Below, piece by piece: positions 18,543 through 26,496 of a stretch of DNA of 64,000 bases. Under the pieces are notes generated by a model. It was not told where the DNA came from and made no database searches. It saw nothing but the letters and a program-made list of their open reading frames with translations. This DNA is from Leptospira ainazelensis. Lineage in GTDB: Bacteria; Spirochaetota; Leptospiria; Leptospirales; Leptospiraceae. A program made the translations under genes and the position numbers. Location of the stretch: NCBI RefSeq assembly GCF_016918785.1, contig NZ_JAFFPT010000021.1, forward strand, positions 1 to 64,000, read 5' to 3'. Numbering within the stretch: position 1 is the first letter of the stretch; the number at the start of each line of letters is the position of its first letter.

Positions 18543-19791
18543 TGATGATCTCCTTCCAGTTGGTCGTAAAGTTTGGGGAATGGTGCTCCTGCCTAAGTTT
18601 CCAGGAATTATTTTGGGCTGTGACTGCGAGACGGATCCGTTCCTTCCCGAATTTCCCATTCATCGCGTCCATGACTTCCATAATTCTTGCATCCCGAGGT
18701 CGATCGACGCAATCAAAAAGTCCAGGTTGAATTCCGGTTCCGGAAACAATTCCGTCCAAAACGATTCCCGCTTTTTTGTATTGGACTCCGGGTTTGTAAA
18801 TTTGCCGAAGGCCGGCGAGTGCGTACCGAACGATTTCGAAAGTGGAATCTGAAGCAACCGGAAGTCTTACAACTGTGTTCCGGGCATACTGAACCAAGTC
18901 CTCCCGGTGGGGGTTAGTATGGATGAAGACGAGAATCATATTCGCAAATCCCTTTTGTTTCCGGAGTTTGTAGGCGGCTCGGCTCGCAAAAGTTGCAACG
19001 GCCGCAGCCATTGAATCGAAATCTTCCTGCATTTCTCCGAAGGACCGGGCTATCGAAATCGATTTTTTTTCCTTGTCCGGAGTAGCGAGACCGGAACAGG
19101 GAATTCCCCGGAGTTCATATACCATCCGCGCACCGACGACCGTTAAGTGTTCCCGAACCCAGTTGATTTGCATCCGGGAAAAATCGTATGCGGTCTCGAT
19201 CCCTACCCTTTCGAGTTTCTTCCGGTAGCTCGGGCCAACTCCCCAAACGTCACCGATGGAAACCATCCGGAGTGCCTCTTCCCGTTCTCTTTCGTTTTTG
19301 ATTATAAAGATTCCGTTATATTCCTTTCTCTTCTTCGCAATATGGTTCGCGAGTTTCGCAAGAGTTCGGGTCGGTCCTATACCGACGCTCACGGGAATTC
19401 CGGTGTTTCTCGGAATCGTTTCCTTAATTCGTCTCGCGAATCCCGGAAGATTCTCCTTTGGCGTACCGGACAAACCGAGGAATGCCTCATCGATGGAATA
19501 GATTTCCATTTCCGGAGAGAACTCGGAAAGGAGGTTCATTACTCTTCGAGAAATATCTCCGTACAACGTGTAGTTGGAAGAAAACATTTCGATTCTGTTT
19601 TCGGTAAAATATTCCTTTCGGAGAAAAACCGCTTCTCCCATTTTTACGCCGAGGTCCTTCGCTTCCTGACTGCGAGACACGACACACCCGTCGTTGTTCG
19701 AAAGAACGACTACCGGTCTTTCCCGGAGCTCCGGCCTAAAAATTCGCTCACAAGAAACGTAGAAGGAATTACAATCAACCAGCGCGAACAT
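18529..19791 (-). CDS. umuC: Y-family translesion DNA polymerase UmuC
   Basis: The 420-aa protein has all polymerase motifs: [11 protein letters not shown] with metal-binding D6, the nucleotide-binding [11 protein letters not shown], and SIDEAFL with D101/E102. The little-finger region and UmuC-specific C-terminus follow. It pairs with UmuD' to form Pol V for translesion synthesis. The ATG overlaps umuD by 17 bases and the gene overlaps the SRAP gene, so the three are coupled. On a phage-plasmid it would give damage tolerance and mutagenesis to the replicon or host. Confidence 0.95.
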   Translation of the reverse strand: MFALVDCNSFYVSCERIFRPELRERPVVVLSNNDGCVVSRSQEAKDLGVKMGEAVFLRKEYFTENRIEMFSSNYTLYGDISRRVMNLLSEFSPEMEIYSIDEAFLGLSGTPKENLPGFARRIKETIPRNTGIPVSVGIGPTRTLAKLANHIAKKRKEYNGIFIIKNEREREEALRMVSIGDVWGVGPSYRKKLERVGIETAYDFSRMQINWVREHLTVVGARMVYELRGIPCSGLATPDKEKKSISIARSFGEMQEDFDSMAAAVATFASRAAYKLRKQKGFANMILVFIHTNPHREDLVQYARNTVVRLPVASDSTFEIVRYALAGLRQIYKPGVQYKKAGIVLDGIVSGTGIQPGLFDCVDRPRDARIMEVMDAMNGKFGKERIRLAVTAQNNSWKLRQEHHSPNFTTNWKEIINVLS

Positions 19792-20221
19792 TTTCTGCCT
19801 TATGGAGAATCCAAGTTACTGTTCCCCAAATCTGAAAATCATTTTCCTTCGTCACCCGAATCGATTTGAACGCCGGGTTCGCCGGAACCAACCAGCCTAC
19901 CCCACTCTCGACTTTGAGAGTTTTTAATAGGAACTCTCCGTCCACCGAACACACGACGAAATTTCCATTCCGAGGTCGGATCGATTTGTCGATAACCAGG
20001 ATATCTCCGTCTGAAATACTCGCTTCGATCATCGAGTTACCGCGGACTCTTCCAAAAAAAGTTGAGTTCGGATTTCTTACGACCGCTTCAGTCAAATCGA
20101 GAACGTTTTCTAAATACTCCTCTGCCGGCGATGGGAAGCCTGCGGAAATCCCCTCAAGGAACGGATATTCGTTTCCGAGTTCGGAATCGGATTTAAGAAT
20201 TTCGATCGCTTCTTTTGACAC
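19775..20221 (-). CDS. umuD: UmuD-like self-cleaving S24 peptidase
   Basis: The 148-aa protein has the length of UmuD, a cleavage site Ala27-Gly28 (ISAGFPSP), nucleophile S63 (GNSM) and general base K100 (LLKTLK). The 37-residue Ser-Lys spacing equals that of E. coli UmuD. There is no DNA-binding domain, which excludes a LexA/cI-type repressor. RecA-stimulated cleavage would give UmuD', the partner of the adjoining UmuC. The start codon appears to be GTG (20221). Confidence 0.93.
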   Translation of the reverse strand: MSKEAIEILKSDSELGNEYPFLEGISAGFPSPAEEYLENVLDLTEAVVRNPNSTFFGRVRGNSMIEASISDGDILVIDKSIRPRNGNFVVCSVDGEFLLKTLKVESGVGWLVPANPAFKSIRVTKENDFQIWGTVTWILHKAENVRAG

Positions 20222-20227
20222 AACTAC

Positions 20228-20256
20228 ACATTAGTTTACCTGTCCAAGAAAGTCAA
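20228..20256 (-). promoter_or_regulatory. Putative promoter of the umuDC-SRAP operon
   Basis: On the minus strand TTGACT (20251-20256) and TAATGT (20228-20233) are spaced by 17 bp. Transcription would begin almost at the GTG, implying a near-leaderless message, which is a reason for caution. A GTTTACC element in the spacer recurs in the dyad at 21224-21239. No clear TTTG-N5-CAAA LexA box is seen. Confidence 0.35.
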
Positions 20257-20306
20257 TTTTTCAAACAAACGGACCTCGATTTTCTTCACGTTTTGGAGAC
20301 ATAGAG

Positions 20307-21179
20307 TTATGCCGCGATCCTCCTTCGTCGTAGCGCGCCGGTTTCACCTTCGCGAATCCTCTGAAGTTCAAGCATGGCTTTTCGAATATCCTCCTCCGTC
20401 ATGAGATTACTTTCTTTTTTTTCTATGAATGGAGGTGAAGATTTATTCTCAGTTTTGATAACGTCTTCCTTCATGCCTCTTGCATCTTTTTTCTCGGAAA
20501 ATTTTACGATGAACTTTTTAGGATGATCTTCAAAGAAATATTTTTCTACAACCTTCTCAATAGATTCAGGTATCTGAGTTAATACGTTTAAATTTGTTCC
20601 ATCAAAGTTAATCTTAACTTCAGTTAGAATATTCAAAGTGGACTTGCTCAATTTTTCTTTCGACCAACCTAAAAACTTTTTCCATTCATTTGAGTTCTCG
20701 TCGAACGGTGCACCTTGGTAAGTAAGTTTTTTAATTCTTTCTTTAGTAAGAAGGGTACAAGACGACGAACGATTATCCGGGGCGTGAGATCGTGATTGTC
20801 CGGGGGAGCCTTGCTGTTCTACCCTACCCTGCCCCGGATCGTTACCCTGGGCATTGGGCTTTCTTCGGAATTGAGTTTCTTGAATCACAGCATCGTGAAG
20901 AGTTGATCGTAAAATTCTATAATGTCCATGGAAAGCACCGGCCTCGACGAAACCAAGTTGACGAAGTCGTCGAACATACTTAGCGACAGTCTCTTCTGCA
21001 AATCCGCATTCCTCGCCTAACGATTTGTTGGTAGCAAAGCATCCACCTTTTCCAAGACGTCTTCCTCCAATATCGAGGTGTGTTATTTTAGAAAGAAGGT
21101 CTCGCAACCCTCTTGAAAGTTTTAATTTTTTGATCACTCCGGGTATATGATCGGCGTGACCGTAGTCGAATTCTTCCAC
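20307..21179 (-). CDS. Putative replication initiator: winged helix plus DnaA-domain-I-like C-terminus
   Basis: The 290-aa protein has an N-terminal winged helix (about residues 30-92; NKSLGEECGFAEETVAKYVRR is the recognition part), a low-complexity Gln/Gly/Ser linker (105-140) and a C-terminal segment (166-227; WKKFLGWSKEKLSKSTLNIL and IPESIEKVVEKYF). The last segment resembles the first domain of DnaA, a pattern of plasmid and phage initiators. A GTG start at 21179 follows AGGAAAC. It lies next to the dyad-rich region and parA genes, fitting a plasmid Rep. A paralogue with the same architecture is at 35553-36146. Confidence 0.7.
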   Translation of the reverse strand: MEEFDYGHADHIPGVIKKLKLSRGLRDLLSKITHLDIGGRRLGKGGCFATNKSLGEECGFAEETVAKYVRRLRQLGFVEAGAFHGHYRILRSTLHDAVIQETQFRRKPNAQGNDPGQGRVEQQGSPGQSRSHAPDNRSSSCTLLTKERIKKLTYQGAPFDENSNEWKKFLGWSKEKLSKSTLNILTEVKINFDGTNLNVLTQIPESIEKVVEKYFFEDHPKKFIVKFSEKKDARGMKEDVIKTENKSSPPFIEKKESNLMTEEDIRKAMLELQRIREGETGALRRRRIAA

Positions 21180-21633
21180 GTTCGTTTCCTATCTTACGGT
21201 GCGGACATACTTTGGGCGCGCACGGTAAAAGAGTTTACCCTACTCTGGAATCGAGAAGCATTGATCGAGCTTGGAGCCGGATTGAATGGTTCCCTTTTCT
21301 GTTTCGTTTGGCCGTATTGTCAGAGTGGCCGTTGTTTAGCTATGTCGACTAAACGGGTACAGACTAGCAGGATTTTTAAAAAAACAGTCAAGCATAATAA
21401 TACTATGTCTCATAAAAAATTATGTCTCTTGGATTGAGTTTTCTGGAAGGGGAGGAGAAAACCTGCGTGGACTCTGACCTCCGCCGCAGGTATCGAAACA
21501 GAAAAGGTGAAGGCGGGAGCCTTTCCTTTCTCTCGGTACTCTAAAACAGGTGTACGAAAATTGGTACACATTTTTTATTCTGATGAAGAAAAATTTCAAA
21601 AAATTCAAATTTCCCACGCGTGGGAAATTTAGA
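21180..21633. other. Dyad-rich 454-bp control region (candidate origin / centromere)
   Basis: No gene is seen between the initiator and the partition genes. Inverted repeats are dense: GTGCG/CGCAC (21199-21223), GGTAAA-AGAG-TTTACC (21224-21239), GTTTAG-N9-CTAAAC (21334-21354), ACCTGCG/CGCAGGT (21461-21491), a stem AAGGC-GGGA-GCCTT (21510-21523), GTGTAC-N8-GTACAC (21550-21569), and the 24-bp palindrome 21607-21630. TATGTCTC occurs twice near 21403-21427. Together with flanking rep and par genes this is the best candidate for replication origin, incompatibility determinant and centromere. Confidence 0.55.
21607..21630. promoter_or_regulatory. 24-bp perfect palindrome, candidate parS centromere
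   Basis: The half-site AAATTTCCCACG is followed by its exact reverse complement. It lies four bases beyond the stop codon of the partition partner gene, the place where P1/F-type plasmids have parS. Sequence symmetry is certain; function is inferred. Confidence 0.6.
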
Positions 21634-22224
21634 TCATTGCAACTCTTTAAGATGGGATTCGAGGTTAGATATCTTTATCGTGAGTTGACTTTCTATCCTT
21701 GTCTTCTCTGAAATTAAGAATTCTATCAGGATTTGTTTTTCTTTCTTGTTCAGCGTGTCTCCGGCGCGGAATCTTTTGAAATATTCTTTCCCTTGCAGGA
21801 TGGTCCTATCTATAGTTACGTTTTTAACAACTTTCTCAGAGTTCTCTTCATTTAAAGATTCATCGATAACTCTGAGCGCGGCTCTCATTGACTCCGGCTT
21901 TTTGGCCTCGATAATCATTTTATGCTCAGCCATGAACATGTATCGTTGTGCTGAAGAAGTTGAACAATGAATATTATTTTTAGTCCATTCAATAAATTGC
22001 CCATGCGGAAGCACTTTCCGTTTTTGGATAAGAAGTTCGCCTGCAGTGATGAATTTCATGACACTATTTTTTAAATCGTTAACGGCTCCTTCCAAAAGTA
22101 GATTTATTTTTTCTGCTAAATCGTCCTTTGATACAAGCGAATTCGATATTTCCGGGTTTTCTTCCGAATCACGACCCGGAGATTTTTGCTGAACGGCCTT
22201 AAGGCGCTTTTCATTTAATTTCAT
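21634..22224 (-). CDS. Partition partner protein, DUF3102-like (ParB role)
   Basis: The 196-aa protein contains AGELLIQKRKVLPHGQFIEW and the following CSTSSAQRYMFMAEHK (about residues 62-105). This is the pattern of DUF3102-type DNA-binding proteins found beside plasmid ParA genes. A coiled-coil-like C-terminus (about 165-196) could dimerise. The ATG overlaps the end of parA by 14 bases, and a perfect palindrome follows the stop. It lacks the canonical ParB nuclease-like domain, so the ParB label is functional inference. Confidence 0.7.
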   Translation of the reverse strand: MKLNEKRLKAVQQKSPGRDSEENPEISNSLVSKDDLAEKINLLLEGAVNDLKNSVMKFITAGELLIQKRKVLPHGQFIEWTKNNIHCSTSSAQRYMFMAEHKMIIEAKKPESMRAALRVIDESLNEENSEKVVKNVTIDRTILQGKEYFKRFRAGDTLNKKEKQILIEFLISEKTRIESQLTIKISNLESHLKELQ

Positions 22225-22954
22225 TTAAAACCTCCTTTGCCAATTCTACGAAATTATTAAAGGCTTCACTTTTTGGGGAAAGCGGGGTCTTTAAATTCTT
22301 AGCATTTTTGATTCCGGGATTCGAGTATATTACTGTTTCCAAAGTCTTTAAACTAGAGTTAGTTGCTGCAATCAATTCCATTTGGAAATCTTGTTTAGCT
22401 TTCGTGATGTTATTTCTAAGAATGCGAATTGGAACCTTGAAGCTGAGAGACTTAGCCCATTCGAAAATTTTGTCAATCCCTTCAAGATTCTGTGTGTCAT
22501 CTTCGAGTGGGGCAATGGCGAGGTCCGCATATTCAAGAGCAAATCTCATAGTGTTGTTCATGATTGGATTTACATCCAGAATGACGAAATCGTAAGGCAA
22601 AGATCTTAACTCTTGTCCGATCCGAATCCCTAAAGAAGGATCTCGAAAAAGTAAATAATCGAAATCTTGCACTCTGCCGATTGTAGGAATTACATCAAAG
22701 CCATGAGGATTGTCTTTCCAGATCACTTCCGAAATCGAATGAGCTCCAACGAGCGCCGTATTTAAGTTTCGCTTTCCAATGTTTGAAAAATCCGGGTGGC
22801 CCGTAACGGTAATATCTGTGAGGTTATTATTGTTTTCGAAGTCAGCGGCTAAGCATGTCTTTCCAAGAAAGACGAGAGCTTGTGCCAGGCCCGTTGCATT
22901 ACAAGTCTTTCCGACGCCGCCTTTATTCGCGATAAAACAGACAATTTTGGGCAT
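22211..22954 (-). CDS. parA: ParA-type partition ATPase
   Basis: The 247-aa protein has the deviant Walker A NKGGVGKT (residues 10-17), the switch region LAADFENNNNLTD (about 34-46) and Walker B-like FVILDVNP. It is the short Soj/ParA form without an N-terminal helix-turn-helix, so autoregulation probably needs its partner. It segregates the low-copy prophage plasmid at division together with the overlapping downstream gene and a centromere site. An ATG start at 22954 gives MPKIVCFIANKGG. Confidence 0.93.
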   Translation of the reverse strand: MPKIVCFIANKGGVGKTCNATGLAQALVFLGKTCLAADFENNNNLTDITVTGHPDFSNIGKRNLNTALVGAHSISEVIWKDNPHGFDVIPTIGRVQDFDYLLFRDPSLGIRIGQELRSLPYDFVILDVNPIMNNTMRFALEYADLAIAPLEDDTQNLEGIDKIFEWAKSLSFKVPIRILRNNITKAKQDFQMELIAATNSSLKTLETVIYSNPGIKNAKNLKTPLSPKSEAFNNFVELAKEVLNEIK

Positions 22955-23287
22955 GAATAGAAGAGAAAATTCTAACTCATTTTATTAAAGCGGAATTTGA
23001 GACCTAAAGGTAAAACATGGAAAAAAGTTTATTTGTTTATTTAGGCAGTTCGTTCGAGTTCGAATATTGCAATAAATACCTTTTCAGATATAATAAAGAT
23101 GCTTCGAAAATGGATATTGTCGTAATTTGATAGCCACGACAACAATTTATATAGTTGCAAAATTTGCCAACTAACGAATAGATTCATTTTAAACCCATTT
23201 GGAAACGTAAATTCGACAATTCTGAATCCAGGAAGGAGTAGGATTGGTCGAATATAATAGAAGGCCCCGAAAAGGCTGGAGAAAAGA
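22955..23287. promoter_or_regulatory. Divergent promoter region between parA and 23288
   Basis: This is a 333-bp gene-free stretch. It contains the dyads TTGTCGT-N12-ACGACAA (23117-23142) and TAGTTG...CAACTA with an inner GCAAAATTTGC (23152-23173), and a perfect TATAAT (23253-23258) ahead of the plus-strand gene. These are plausible sites for ParA/partner autoregulation and for the rightward promoter. No RNA gene is recognised. Confidence 0.45.
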
Positions 23288-23956
23288 ATGGAAACATTAA
23301 TCCAGGACTATCTAAGAATCGTTTTGTCCGCTAAACATAAAGCAACCGGGCAAATTATACATTTCCCTTTGATTCACATTGCAGTTGAAAAATTTAACTT
23401 AAGTGATTCTAAGGTTTCGTTTATTGCAACCTGTATGGAATACGGACAAGCCTATGAGAGTGAAAATCCGGAGAATGCGGTGGCAGGTTTAATTAATTTA
23501 ATGCATGATTACTTTATAACCGTCCTACGCAGCGAGGGTAAAGATAATATATTTGACACACTCGAGCAATCTTTGAACGAAGAGCTCTGGGGAAAAATTA
23601 GGAGATTTATGGCTGAAAAATACAAAGCTAATCTCCATTTTGTGGAACGATCATTTAAGACTTCTTCCAGAGAAGAGTTAAAAAAATTAGCAAACGATTT
23701 AATTGATCCAAGTAAAGAGATGGATGAACTTGTACCTAAGGCACATCACGATAAAGTAACGAAACAAAAGGATACGACGATCAAAAAGCAAAGTGAGCTG
23801 ATTCAACAAATTCTTGAACTTGTAGAAGCTAAGAATAAAAAAATTGAGGCTCAAATTAGAGAGATTAGTAAGTTAAAATCTGGTTTAGAAGGAAGTCAGG
23901 AAGAATGGTTAGAGGAGCAGCCAGAAATTCGTAGCGCGATTCCAGTTATGGCTTAG
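23288..23956 (+). CDS. Hypothetical protein with C-terminal coiled coil, 222 aa
   Basis: The ATG at 23288 has a GGAG ten bases upstream. The first about 130 residues look globular and helical. Residues about 150-205 form a Lys/Glu/Gln-rich coiled coil (KQKDTTIKKQSELIQQILEL). No family is recognised. It is the first plus-strand gene after the partition locus and could be a DNA-binding or regulatory protein of the plasmid state. Confidence 0.6.
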   Translation: METLIQDYLRIVLSAKHKATGQIIHFPLIHIAVEKFNLSDSKVSFIATCMEYGQAYESENPENAVAGLINLMHDYFITVLRSEGKDNIFDTLEQSLNEELWGKIRRFMAEKYKANLHFVERSFKTSSREELKKLANDLIDPSKEMDELVPKAHHDKVTKQKDTTIKKQSELIQQILELVEAKNKKIEAQIREISKLKSGLEGSQEEWLEEQPEIRSAIPVMA

Positions 23957-23961
23957 TAAAA

Positions 23962-24261
23962 TTGAAATATTATTCTCTCGAAAAAGTACTAAGAATCATT
24001 GCTGAAAGCGGATACTCAATAGAATGGGAAGCGCCTTACGAGATAGAAAAATTTCCAGAAGATTTATATAAACTTTCCACATTGGAATCAACTGTTGCGA
24101 AATACTGGATTCGTGATCCTGGTAAAAAGGACTTAAAACTTACTCAAGTTTCGAAAGGCTTAATTACCGAGCTCTACCTAACTCGAACGTTACTTATATC
24201 TGTAAAACTAACTTCAGAAAAATTCGAAGAAGCGATAGTTGAACCAGATACTAATTTTTAA
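23962..24261 (+). CDS. Small hypothetical protein, 99 aa
   Basis: The frame contains no ATG; the start is probably the TTG at 23962, seven bases after the stop of the preceding gene, suggesting translational reinitiation. The protein is mixed alpha/beta without known motifs. It is kept because the coding pattern is good and the spacing to the upstream gene is operon-like. Confidence 0.45.
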   Translation: MKYYSLEKVLRIIAESGYSIEWEAPYEIEKFPEDLYKLSTLESTVAKYWIRDPGKKDLKLTQVSKGLITELYLTRTLLISVKLTSEKFEEAIVEPDTNF

Positions 24262-24305
24262 GAAAATTATTTTGACTTCCATATAAATTTCCGAAATCCT
24301 CATCT

Positions 24306-24358
24306 TGCGGCAAGACCGCATACAACCAGGGCGGGGGACCGGTCACAAGGACCCGCCC
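24306..24358 (+). ncRNA. Tandem GC-rich hairpins, candidate structured RNA
   Basis: Two stems follow each other: TGCGG-CAAGA-CCGCA (24306-24320) and GGGCGGG...CCCGCCC (24329-24358), whose loop contains the palindrome GACCGGTC. The block is strikingly GC-rich within an AT-rich stretch. It lies between the 99-aa gene and the first XRE regulator, with no U-run for a terminator. It may be a leader RNA, an attenuator or a protein-binding RNA of the control region. Confidence 0.4.
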
Positions 24359-24403
24359 GCAATCGTCTCCGGAATAAACCCTCTCTAAATATCCAAAAAC
24401 CGT

Positions 24404-24417
24404 AATATTCTAATTGA
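24404..24417 (+). repeat. 14-bp direct repeat, copy 1 (upstream of XRE gene)
   Basis: AATATTCTAATTGA lies 59 bp ahead of the regulator gene at 24477. An identical copy lies at 24889-24902, ahead of the acyltransferase-like gene. Each ends in a TTGA that could be part of a -35 element, suggesting co-regulated promoters. Confidence 0.65.
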
Positions 24418-24476
24418 ACCTTTGCGGGAGTGTTAAAAATGAATCCGAAACTCAGAGGATTCACCCAGATTTAAAA

Positions 24477-24872
24477 ATGATAATTACGTCAACATTGCGC
24501 GATAGGATATTGCATGTCTCACAGGAGTCAGGTCTCTCCTGGGAAGAAATCTCACATAAGACTGGTATTTCAATCGAAACAATAGACGCATTGATAGCGA
24601 ATGAAATTGTAGAGATTTCGGAATCAAACCTTGTTATTTTTTCCGTGAAGTTGAAAGTGGAGTATCTTTGGCTCTCAAAAGGTGAAGGACCAAAAGAAGA
24701 ATTACCATTGGTCGAGAAAATTTCTCGTATGGAAAAAGAGACTTCTTTACTAAGACGGGTTCTCAGGACTCCCGGAGTAGAAAGCCACTTAGAGCTTTAC
24801 TTTAGTCTTTCTGACAATGAGAGAGAGGAAGTTAATTTTCTCATCCGTAAACTTTCGGAAAAAAATTTGTAA
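24477..24872 (+). CDS. XRE-family helix-turn-helix regulator, 131 aa
   Basis: The ATG at 24477 gives a protein with an N-terminal helix-turn-helix at about residues 5-55 (SGLSWEEISHKTGISIETID). WLSKGEG and a C-terminal helical part ending LSDNEREEVNFLIRKL follow. The same layout, including the W-x-x-x-GEG and the ERE motif, is found in the repressor at 26477-26902, so the two are divergent paralogues. It probably controls the adjacent acyltransferase/receptor genes or the lysis-lysogeny decision. A TTG at 24414 would add 21 residues. Confidence 0.75.
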   Translation: MIITSTLRDRILHVSQESGLSWEEISHKTGISIETIDALIANEIVEISESNLVIFSVKLKVEYLWLSKGEGPKEELPLVEKISRMEKETSLLRRVLRTPGVESHLELYFSLSDNEREEVNFLIRKLSEKNL

Positions 24873-24888
24873 AAGAGATCTCGTCTAA

Positions 24889-24902
24889 AATATTCTAATT
24901 GA
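24889..24902 (+). repeat. 14-bp direct repeat, copy 2 (upstream of acyltransferase-like gene)
   Basis: This second exact copy of AATATTCTAATTGA lies 34 bp ahead of the ATG at 24937 and about 20 bp ahead of the palindrome overlapping that start codon. Confidence 0.65.
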
Positions 24903-24922
24903 TCGAATTTAGAAATATATGT

Positions 24923-24941
24923 GACATAATTATATTATGTC
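24923..24941. promoter_or_regulatory. Palindrome overlapping the start codon of the acyltransferase-like gene
   Basis: GACATAAT-TAT-ATTATGTC is a perfect 19-bp dyad with 8-bp arms; the ATG at 24937 is inside the right arm. No Shine-Dalgarno sequence is visible between the dyad and the start. A bound regulator would block transcription or initiation. The site differs from the CAGTA-type operators at 26918-26967, so a different protein may bind. Confidence 0.55.
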
Positions 24942-25572
24942 GAACATCGTAACGTTAAAACCGGAAAAGAAAAAAGAAAAATTTAAAGTGAAGATGATTT
25001 CGGGATCGGACTTTCCCGAAGAATTGAACAGGGTTAAATCCTTTGTTTCAAGAATCTACAAAGAAGCCGGATATTCAGATTCAGATTGGAAGAATATAAA
25101 TTACGACCCTTGGTCGACTTGGTTTTACGTGGATGATTTCGGTGAAATTATCGCGGCAATGCGGATCATCGAGAAGAAGCCTAATAATTTTATTCCCTTG
25201 GAAGTAGCGGTCATTCTTCAGGGAGAAGGGGATACGACCTCTCCAAGACGTTACGCTGTCATTGAGGAAAACGTTGCAGACTGGAACGCAGTCGCATTTC
25301 AACTTAGCCAATTCGGCTGGCGCACAGTCAAAATTCTCTTTCGGACTGTAGCGAAATATTGCGCCGAAAAAGGCTACGAAAAGGTTTATGGGATGTACAA
25401 TCCCAGCCTAAAAGGAATAGAGAAACTTTATCTGAAAGAGGGTTCAGTTCTTTCCCAAAAGTATCCCGGACCTGTTTTTTTTCCGGGGTTTAATTTGTTA
25501 AACGAACAATCTACATTTCAGGTCATCGAGCTGGGAAAAGAAACTTTACAAAAAATTGCGTCAAAATTGTAG
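24937..25572 (+). CDS. GNAT-fold N-acyltransferase resembling autoinducer-synthase/FeeM-type enzymes
   Basis: The 211-aa protein has the pattern of the acyl-CoA/acyl-ACP N-acyltransferase superfamily. There is an Arg-containing first helix, then [15 protein letters not shown], then [13 protein letters not shown]. The spacing recalls the D/E...G-x-x-R block of LuxI and FeeM proteins. A helix [13 protein letters not shown] and a C-terminal substrate-loop region follow. Such enzymes make N-acyl homoserine lactones or N-acyl amino acids. The assignment is by pattern only; substrates are unknown, and an ordinary GNAT acetyltransferase is the main alternative. It is followed 18 bp later by a 7TM receptor-like gene and flanked by XRE regulators. 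Confidence 0.5.
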   Translation: MSNIVTLKPEKKKEKFKVKMISGSDFPEELNRVKSFVSRIYKEAGYSDSDWKNINYDPWSTWFYVDDFGEIIAAMRIIEKKPNNFIPLEVAVILQGEGDTTSPRRYAVIEENVADWNAVAFQLSQFGWRTVKILFRTVAKYCAEKGYEKVYGMYNPSLKGIEKLYLKEGSVLSQKYPGPVFFPGFNLLNEQSTFQVIELGKETLQKIASKL

Positions 25573-25590
25573 TAATCTCTGTACTTTTAC

Positions 25591-26496
25591 ATGGAATCTA
25601 CAAATATATATAACGTTGCAATCGGTTGTTTCTTGATGGGTTTAGGAACGTATGTAAGGAGGATCACTCCGACAAAGGATATTCAAAAGAAATTCTTTTG
25701 GCTTTGCTTTTTCCTTTCTACCTGGATGTTTTTCCACGGATTTAGAGTTTTGCTCTCAGAAGAGTATCGAGAGCTTGCATTAAACTGGACGTTGCTTCCG
25801 ATTCTTTGTGTTCCTTTTTGCCTTTTTGGAATAGTAACCTCACTTTTTACTCCGGAGATAAATAAAAAAAATCTTTGGAACAAGACAATCAATTTCGGCA
25901 TACTTATCTATCTCCTCGGTTCTGCGTTCTTTTGCAATGCCGTCGAAATTAAAGATCCAGAAAAATTCTCTTACAATCCGACAACCAATTATCATTTAAT
26001 AATCGCTTACTGCGGGTTCTTTATCTCTTATTCATGCTACATTATGATAAGTTCAATTTTCAAGAGAAGAGGGGACTTGAGAGTTCGCGCATTCCTCCTT
26101 TCGGTGGGGACGGTTTTCGCGTTGGTATTTTCAATTGTGTGCGTTTATGTATTTCCGATGATCGGACTTTTTTACGCTTCAAAATCTGTCTTTGGATTTA
26201 TTCCATTCTCTTTGTTTTGGGCAGTTGCAATATTGCATTACGATACTTTTGAAATAAGAGAGAGAAATCTCGAAGGGCAAATAACGCCTATTTTAACTAG
26301 GGTTTCTTCCAGACTTATGTTAACGCTGTATAACATTCTTGATCCTTCTGAATACAATTTGAAGTTATCGGAAAGTAAACTTTCTGTAACAGCAGGCATT
26401 CTTTTTGAAAATTATTATCTTAAAGAATCTTACAATATGAATTATAAAAATAGAAAACAGGTGATTACAGAAAAATTTAAACACCGGTTGAAGTAG
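25591..26496 (+). CDS. Seven-helix membrane protein resembling 7TM sensor region of histidine kinases
   Basis: Seven hydrophobic segments are visible at about residues 5-21, 34-54, 62-86, 98-118, 133-157, 164-190 and 197-216. The last is followed by AVAILHYDTFEIRER, close to the hallmark end (A-x-A-I-x-x-Y-x-L-F-x-I-R) of 7TM receptor histidine kinases. The remaining about 85 residues are cytoplasmic and contain no kinase or nucleotide-binding domain. This would be a receptor without its own output enzyme. It is encoded directly after the acyltransferase-like gene and converges on the repressor gene with a 20-base overlap of 3' ends. Confidence 0.6.
   Translation: MESTNIYNVAIGCFLMGLGTYVRRITPTKDIQKKFFWLCFFLSTWMFFHGFRVLLSEEYRELALNWTLLPILCVPFCLFGIVTSLFTPEINKKNLWNKTINFGILIYLLGSAFFCNAVEIKDPEKFSYNPTTNYHLIIAYCGFFISYSCYIMISSIFKRRGDLRVRAFLLSVGTVFALVFSIVCVYVFPMIGLFYASKSVFGFIPFSLFWAVAILHYDTFEIRERNLEGQITPILTRVSSRLMLTLYNILDPSEYNLKLSESKLSVTAGILFENYYLKESYNMNYKNRKQVITEKFKHRLK

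Noticed and set aside
19147..19869. 240-codon plus-strand ORF opposite umuC
   Set aside because: Antisense shadow of a certain UmuC coding sequence.
19775..20221. LexA/cI-type repressor reading of the S24 peptidase gene
   Set aside because: The protein has no DNA-binding domain and is exactly UmuD-sized and coupled to umuC.
20222..20306. LexA (SOS) box upstream of umuD
   Set aside because: No TTTG-N5-CAAA or similar palindrome could be found by eye; only a promoter-like -35/-10 pair is visible.
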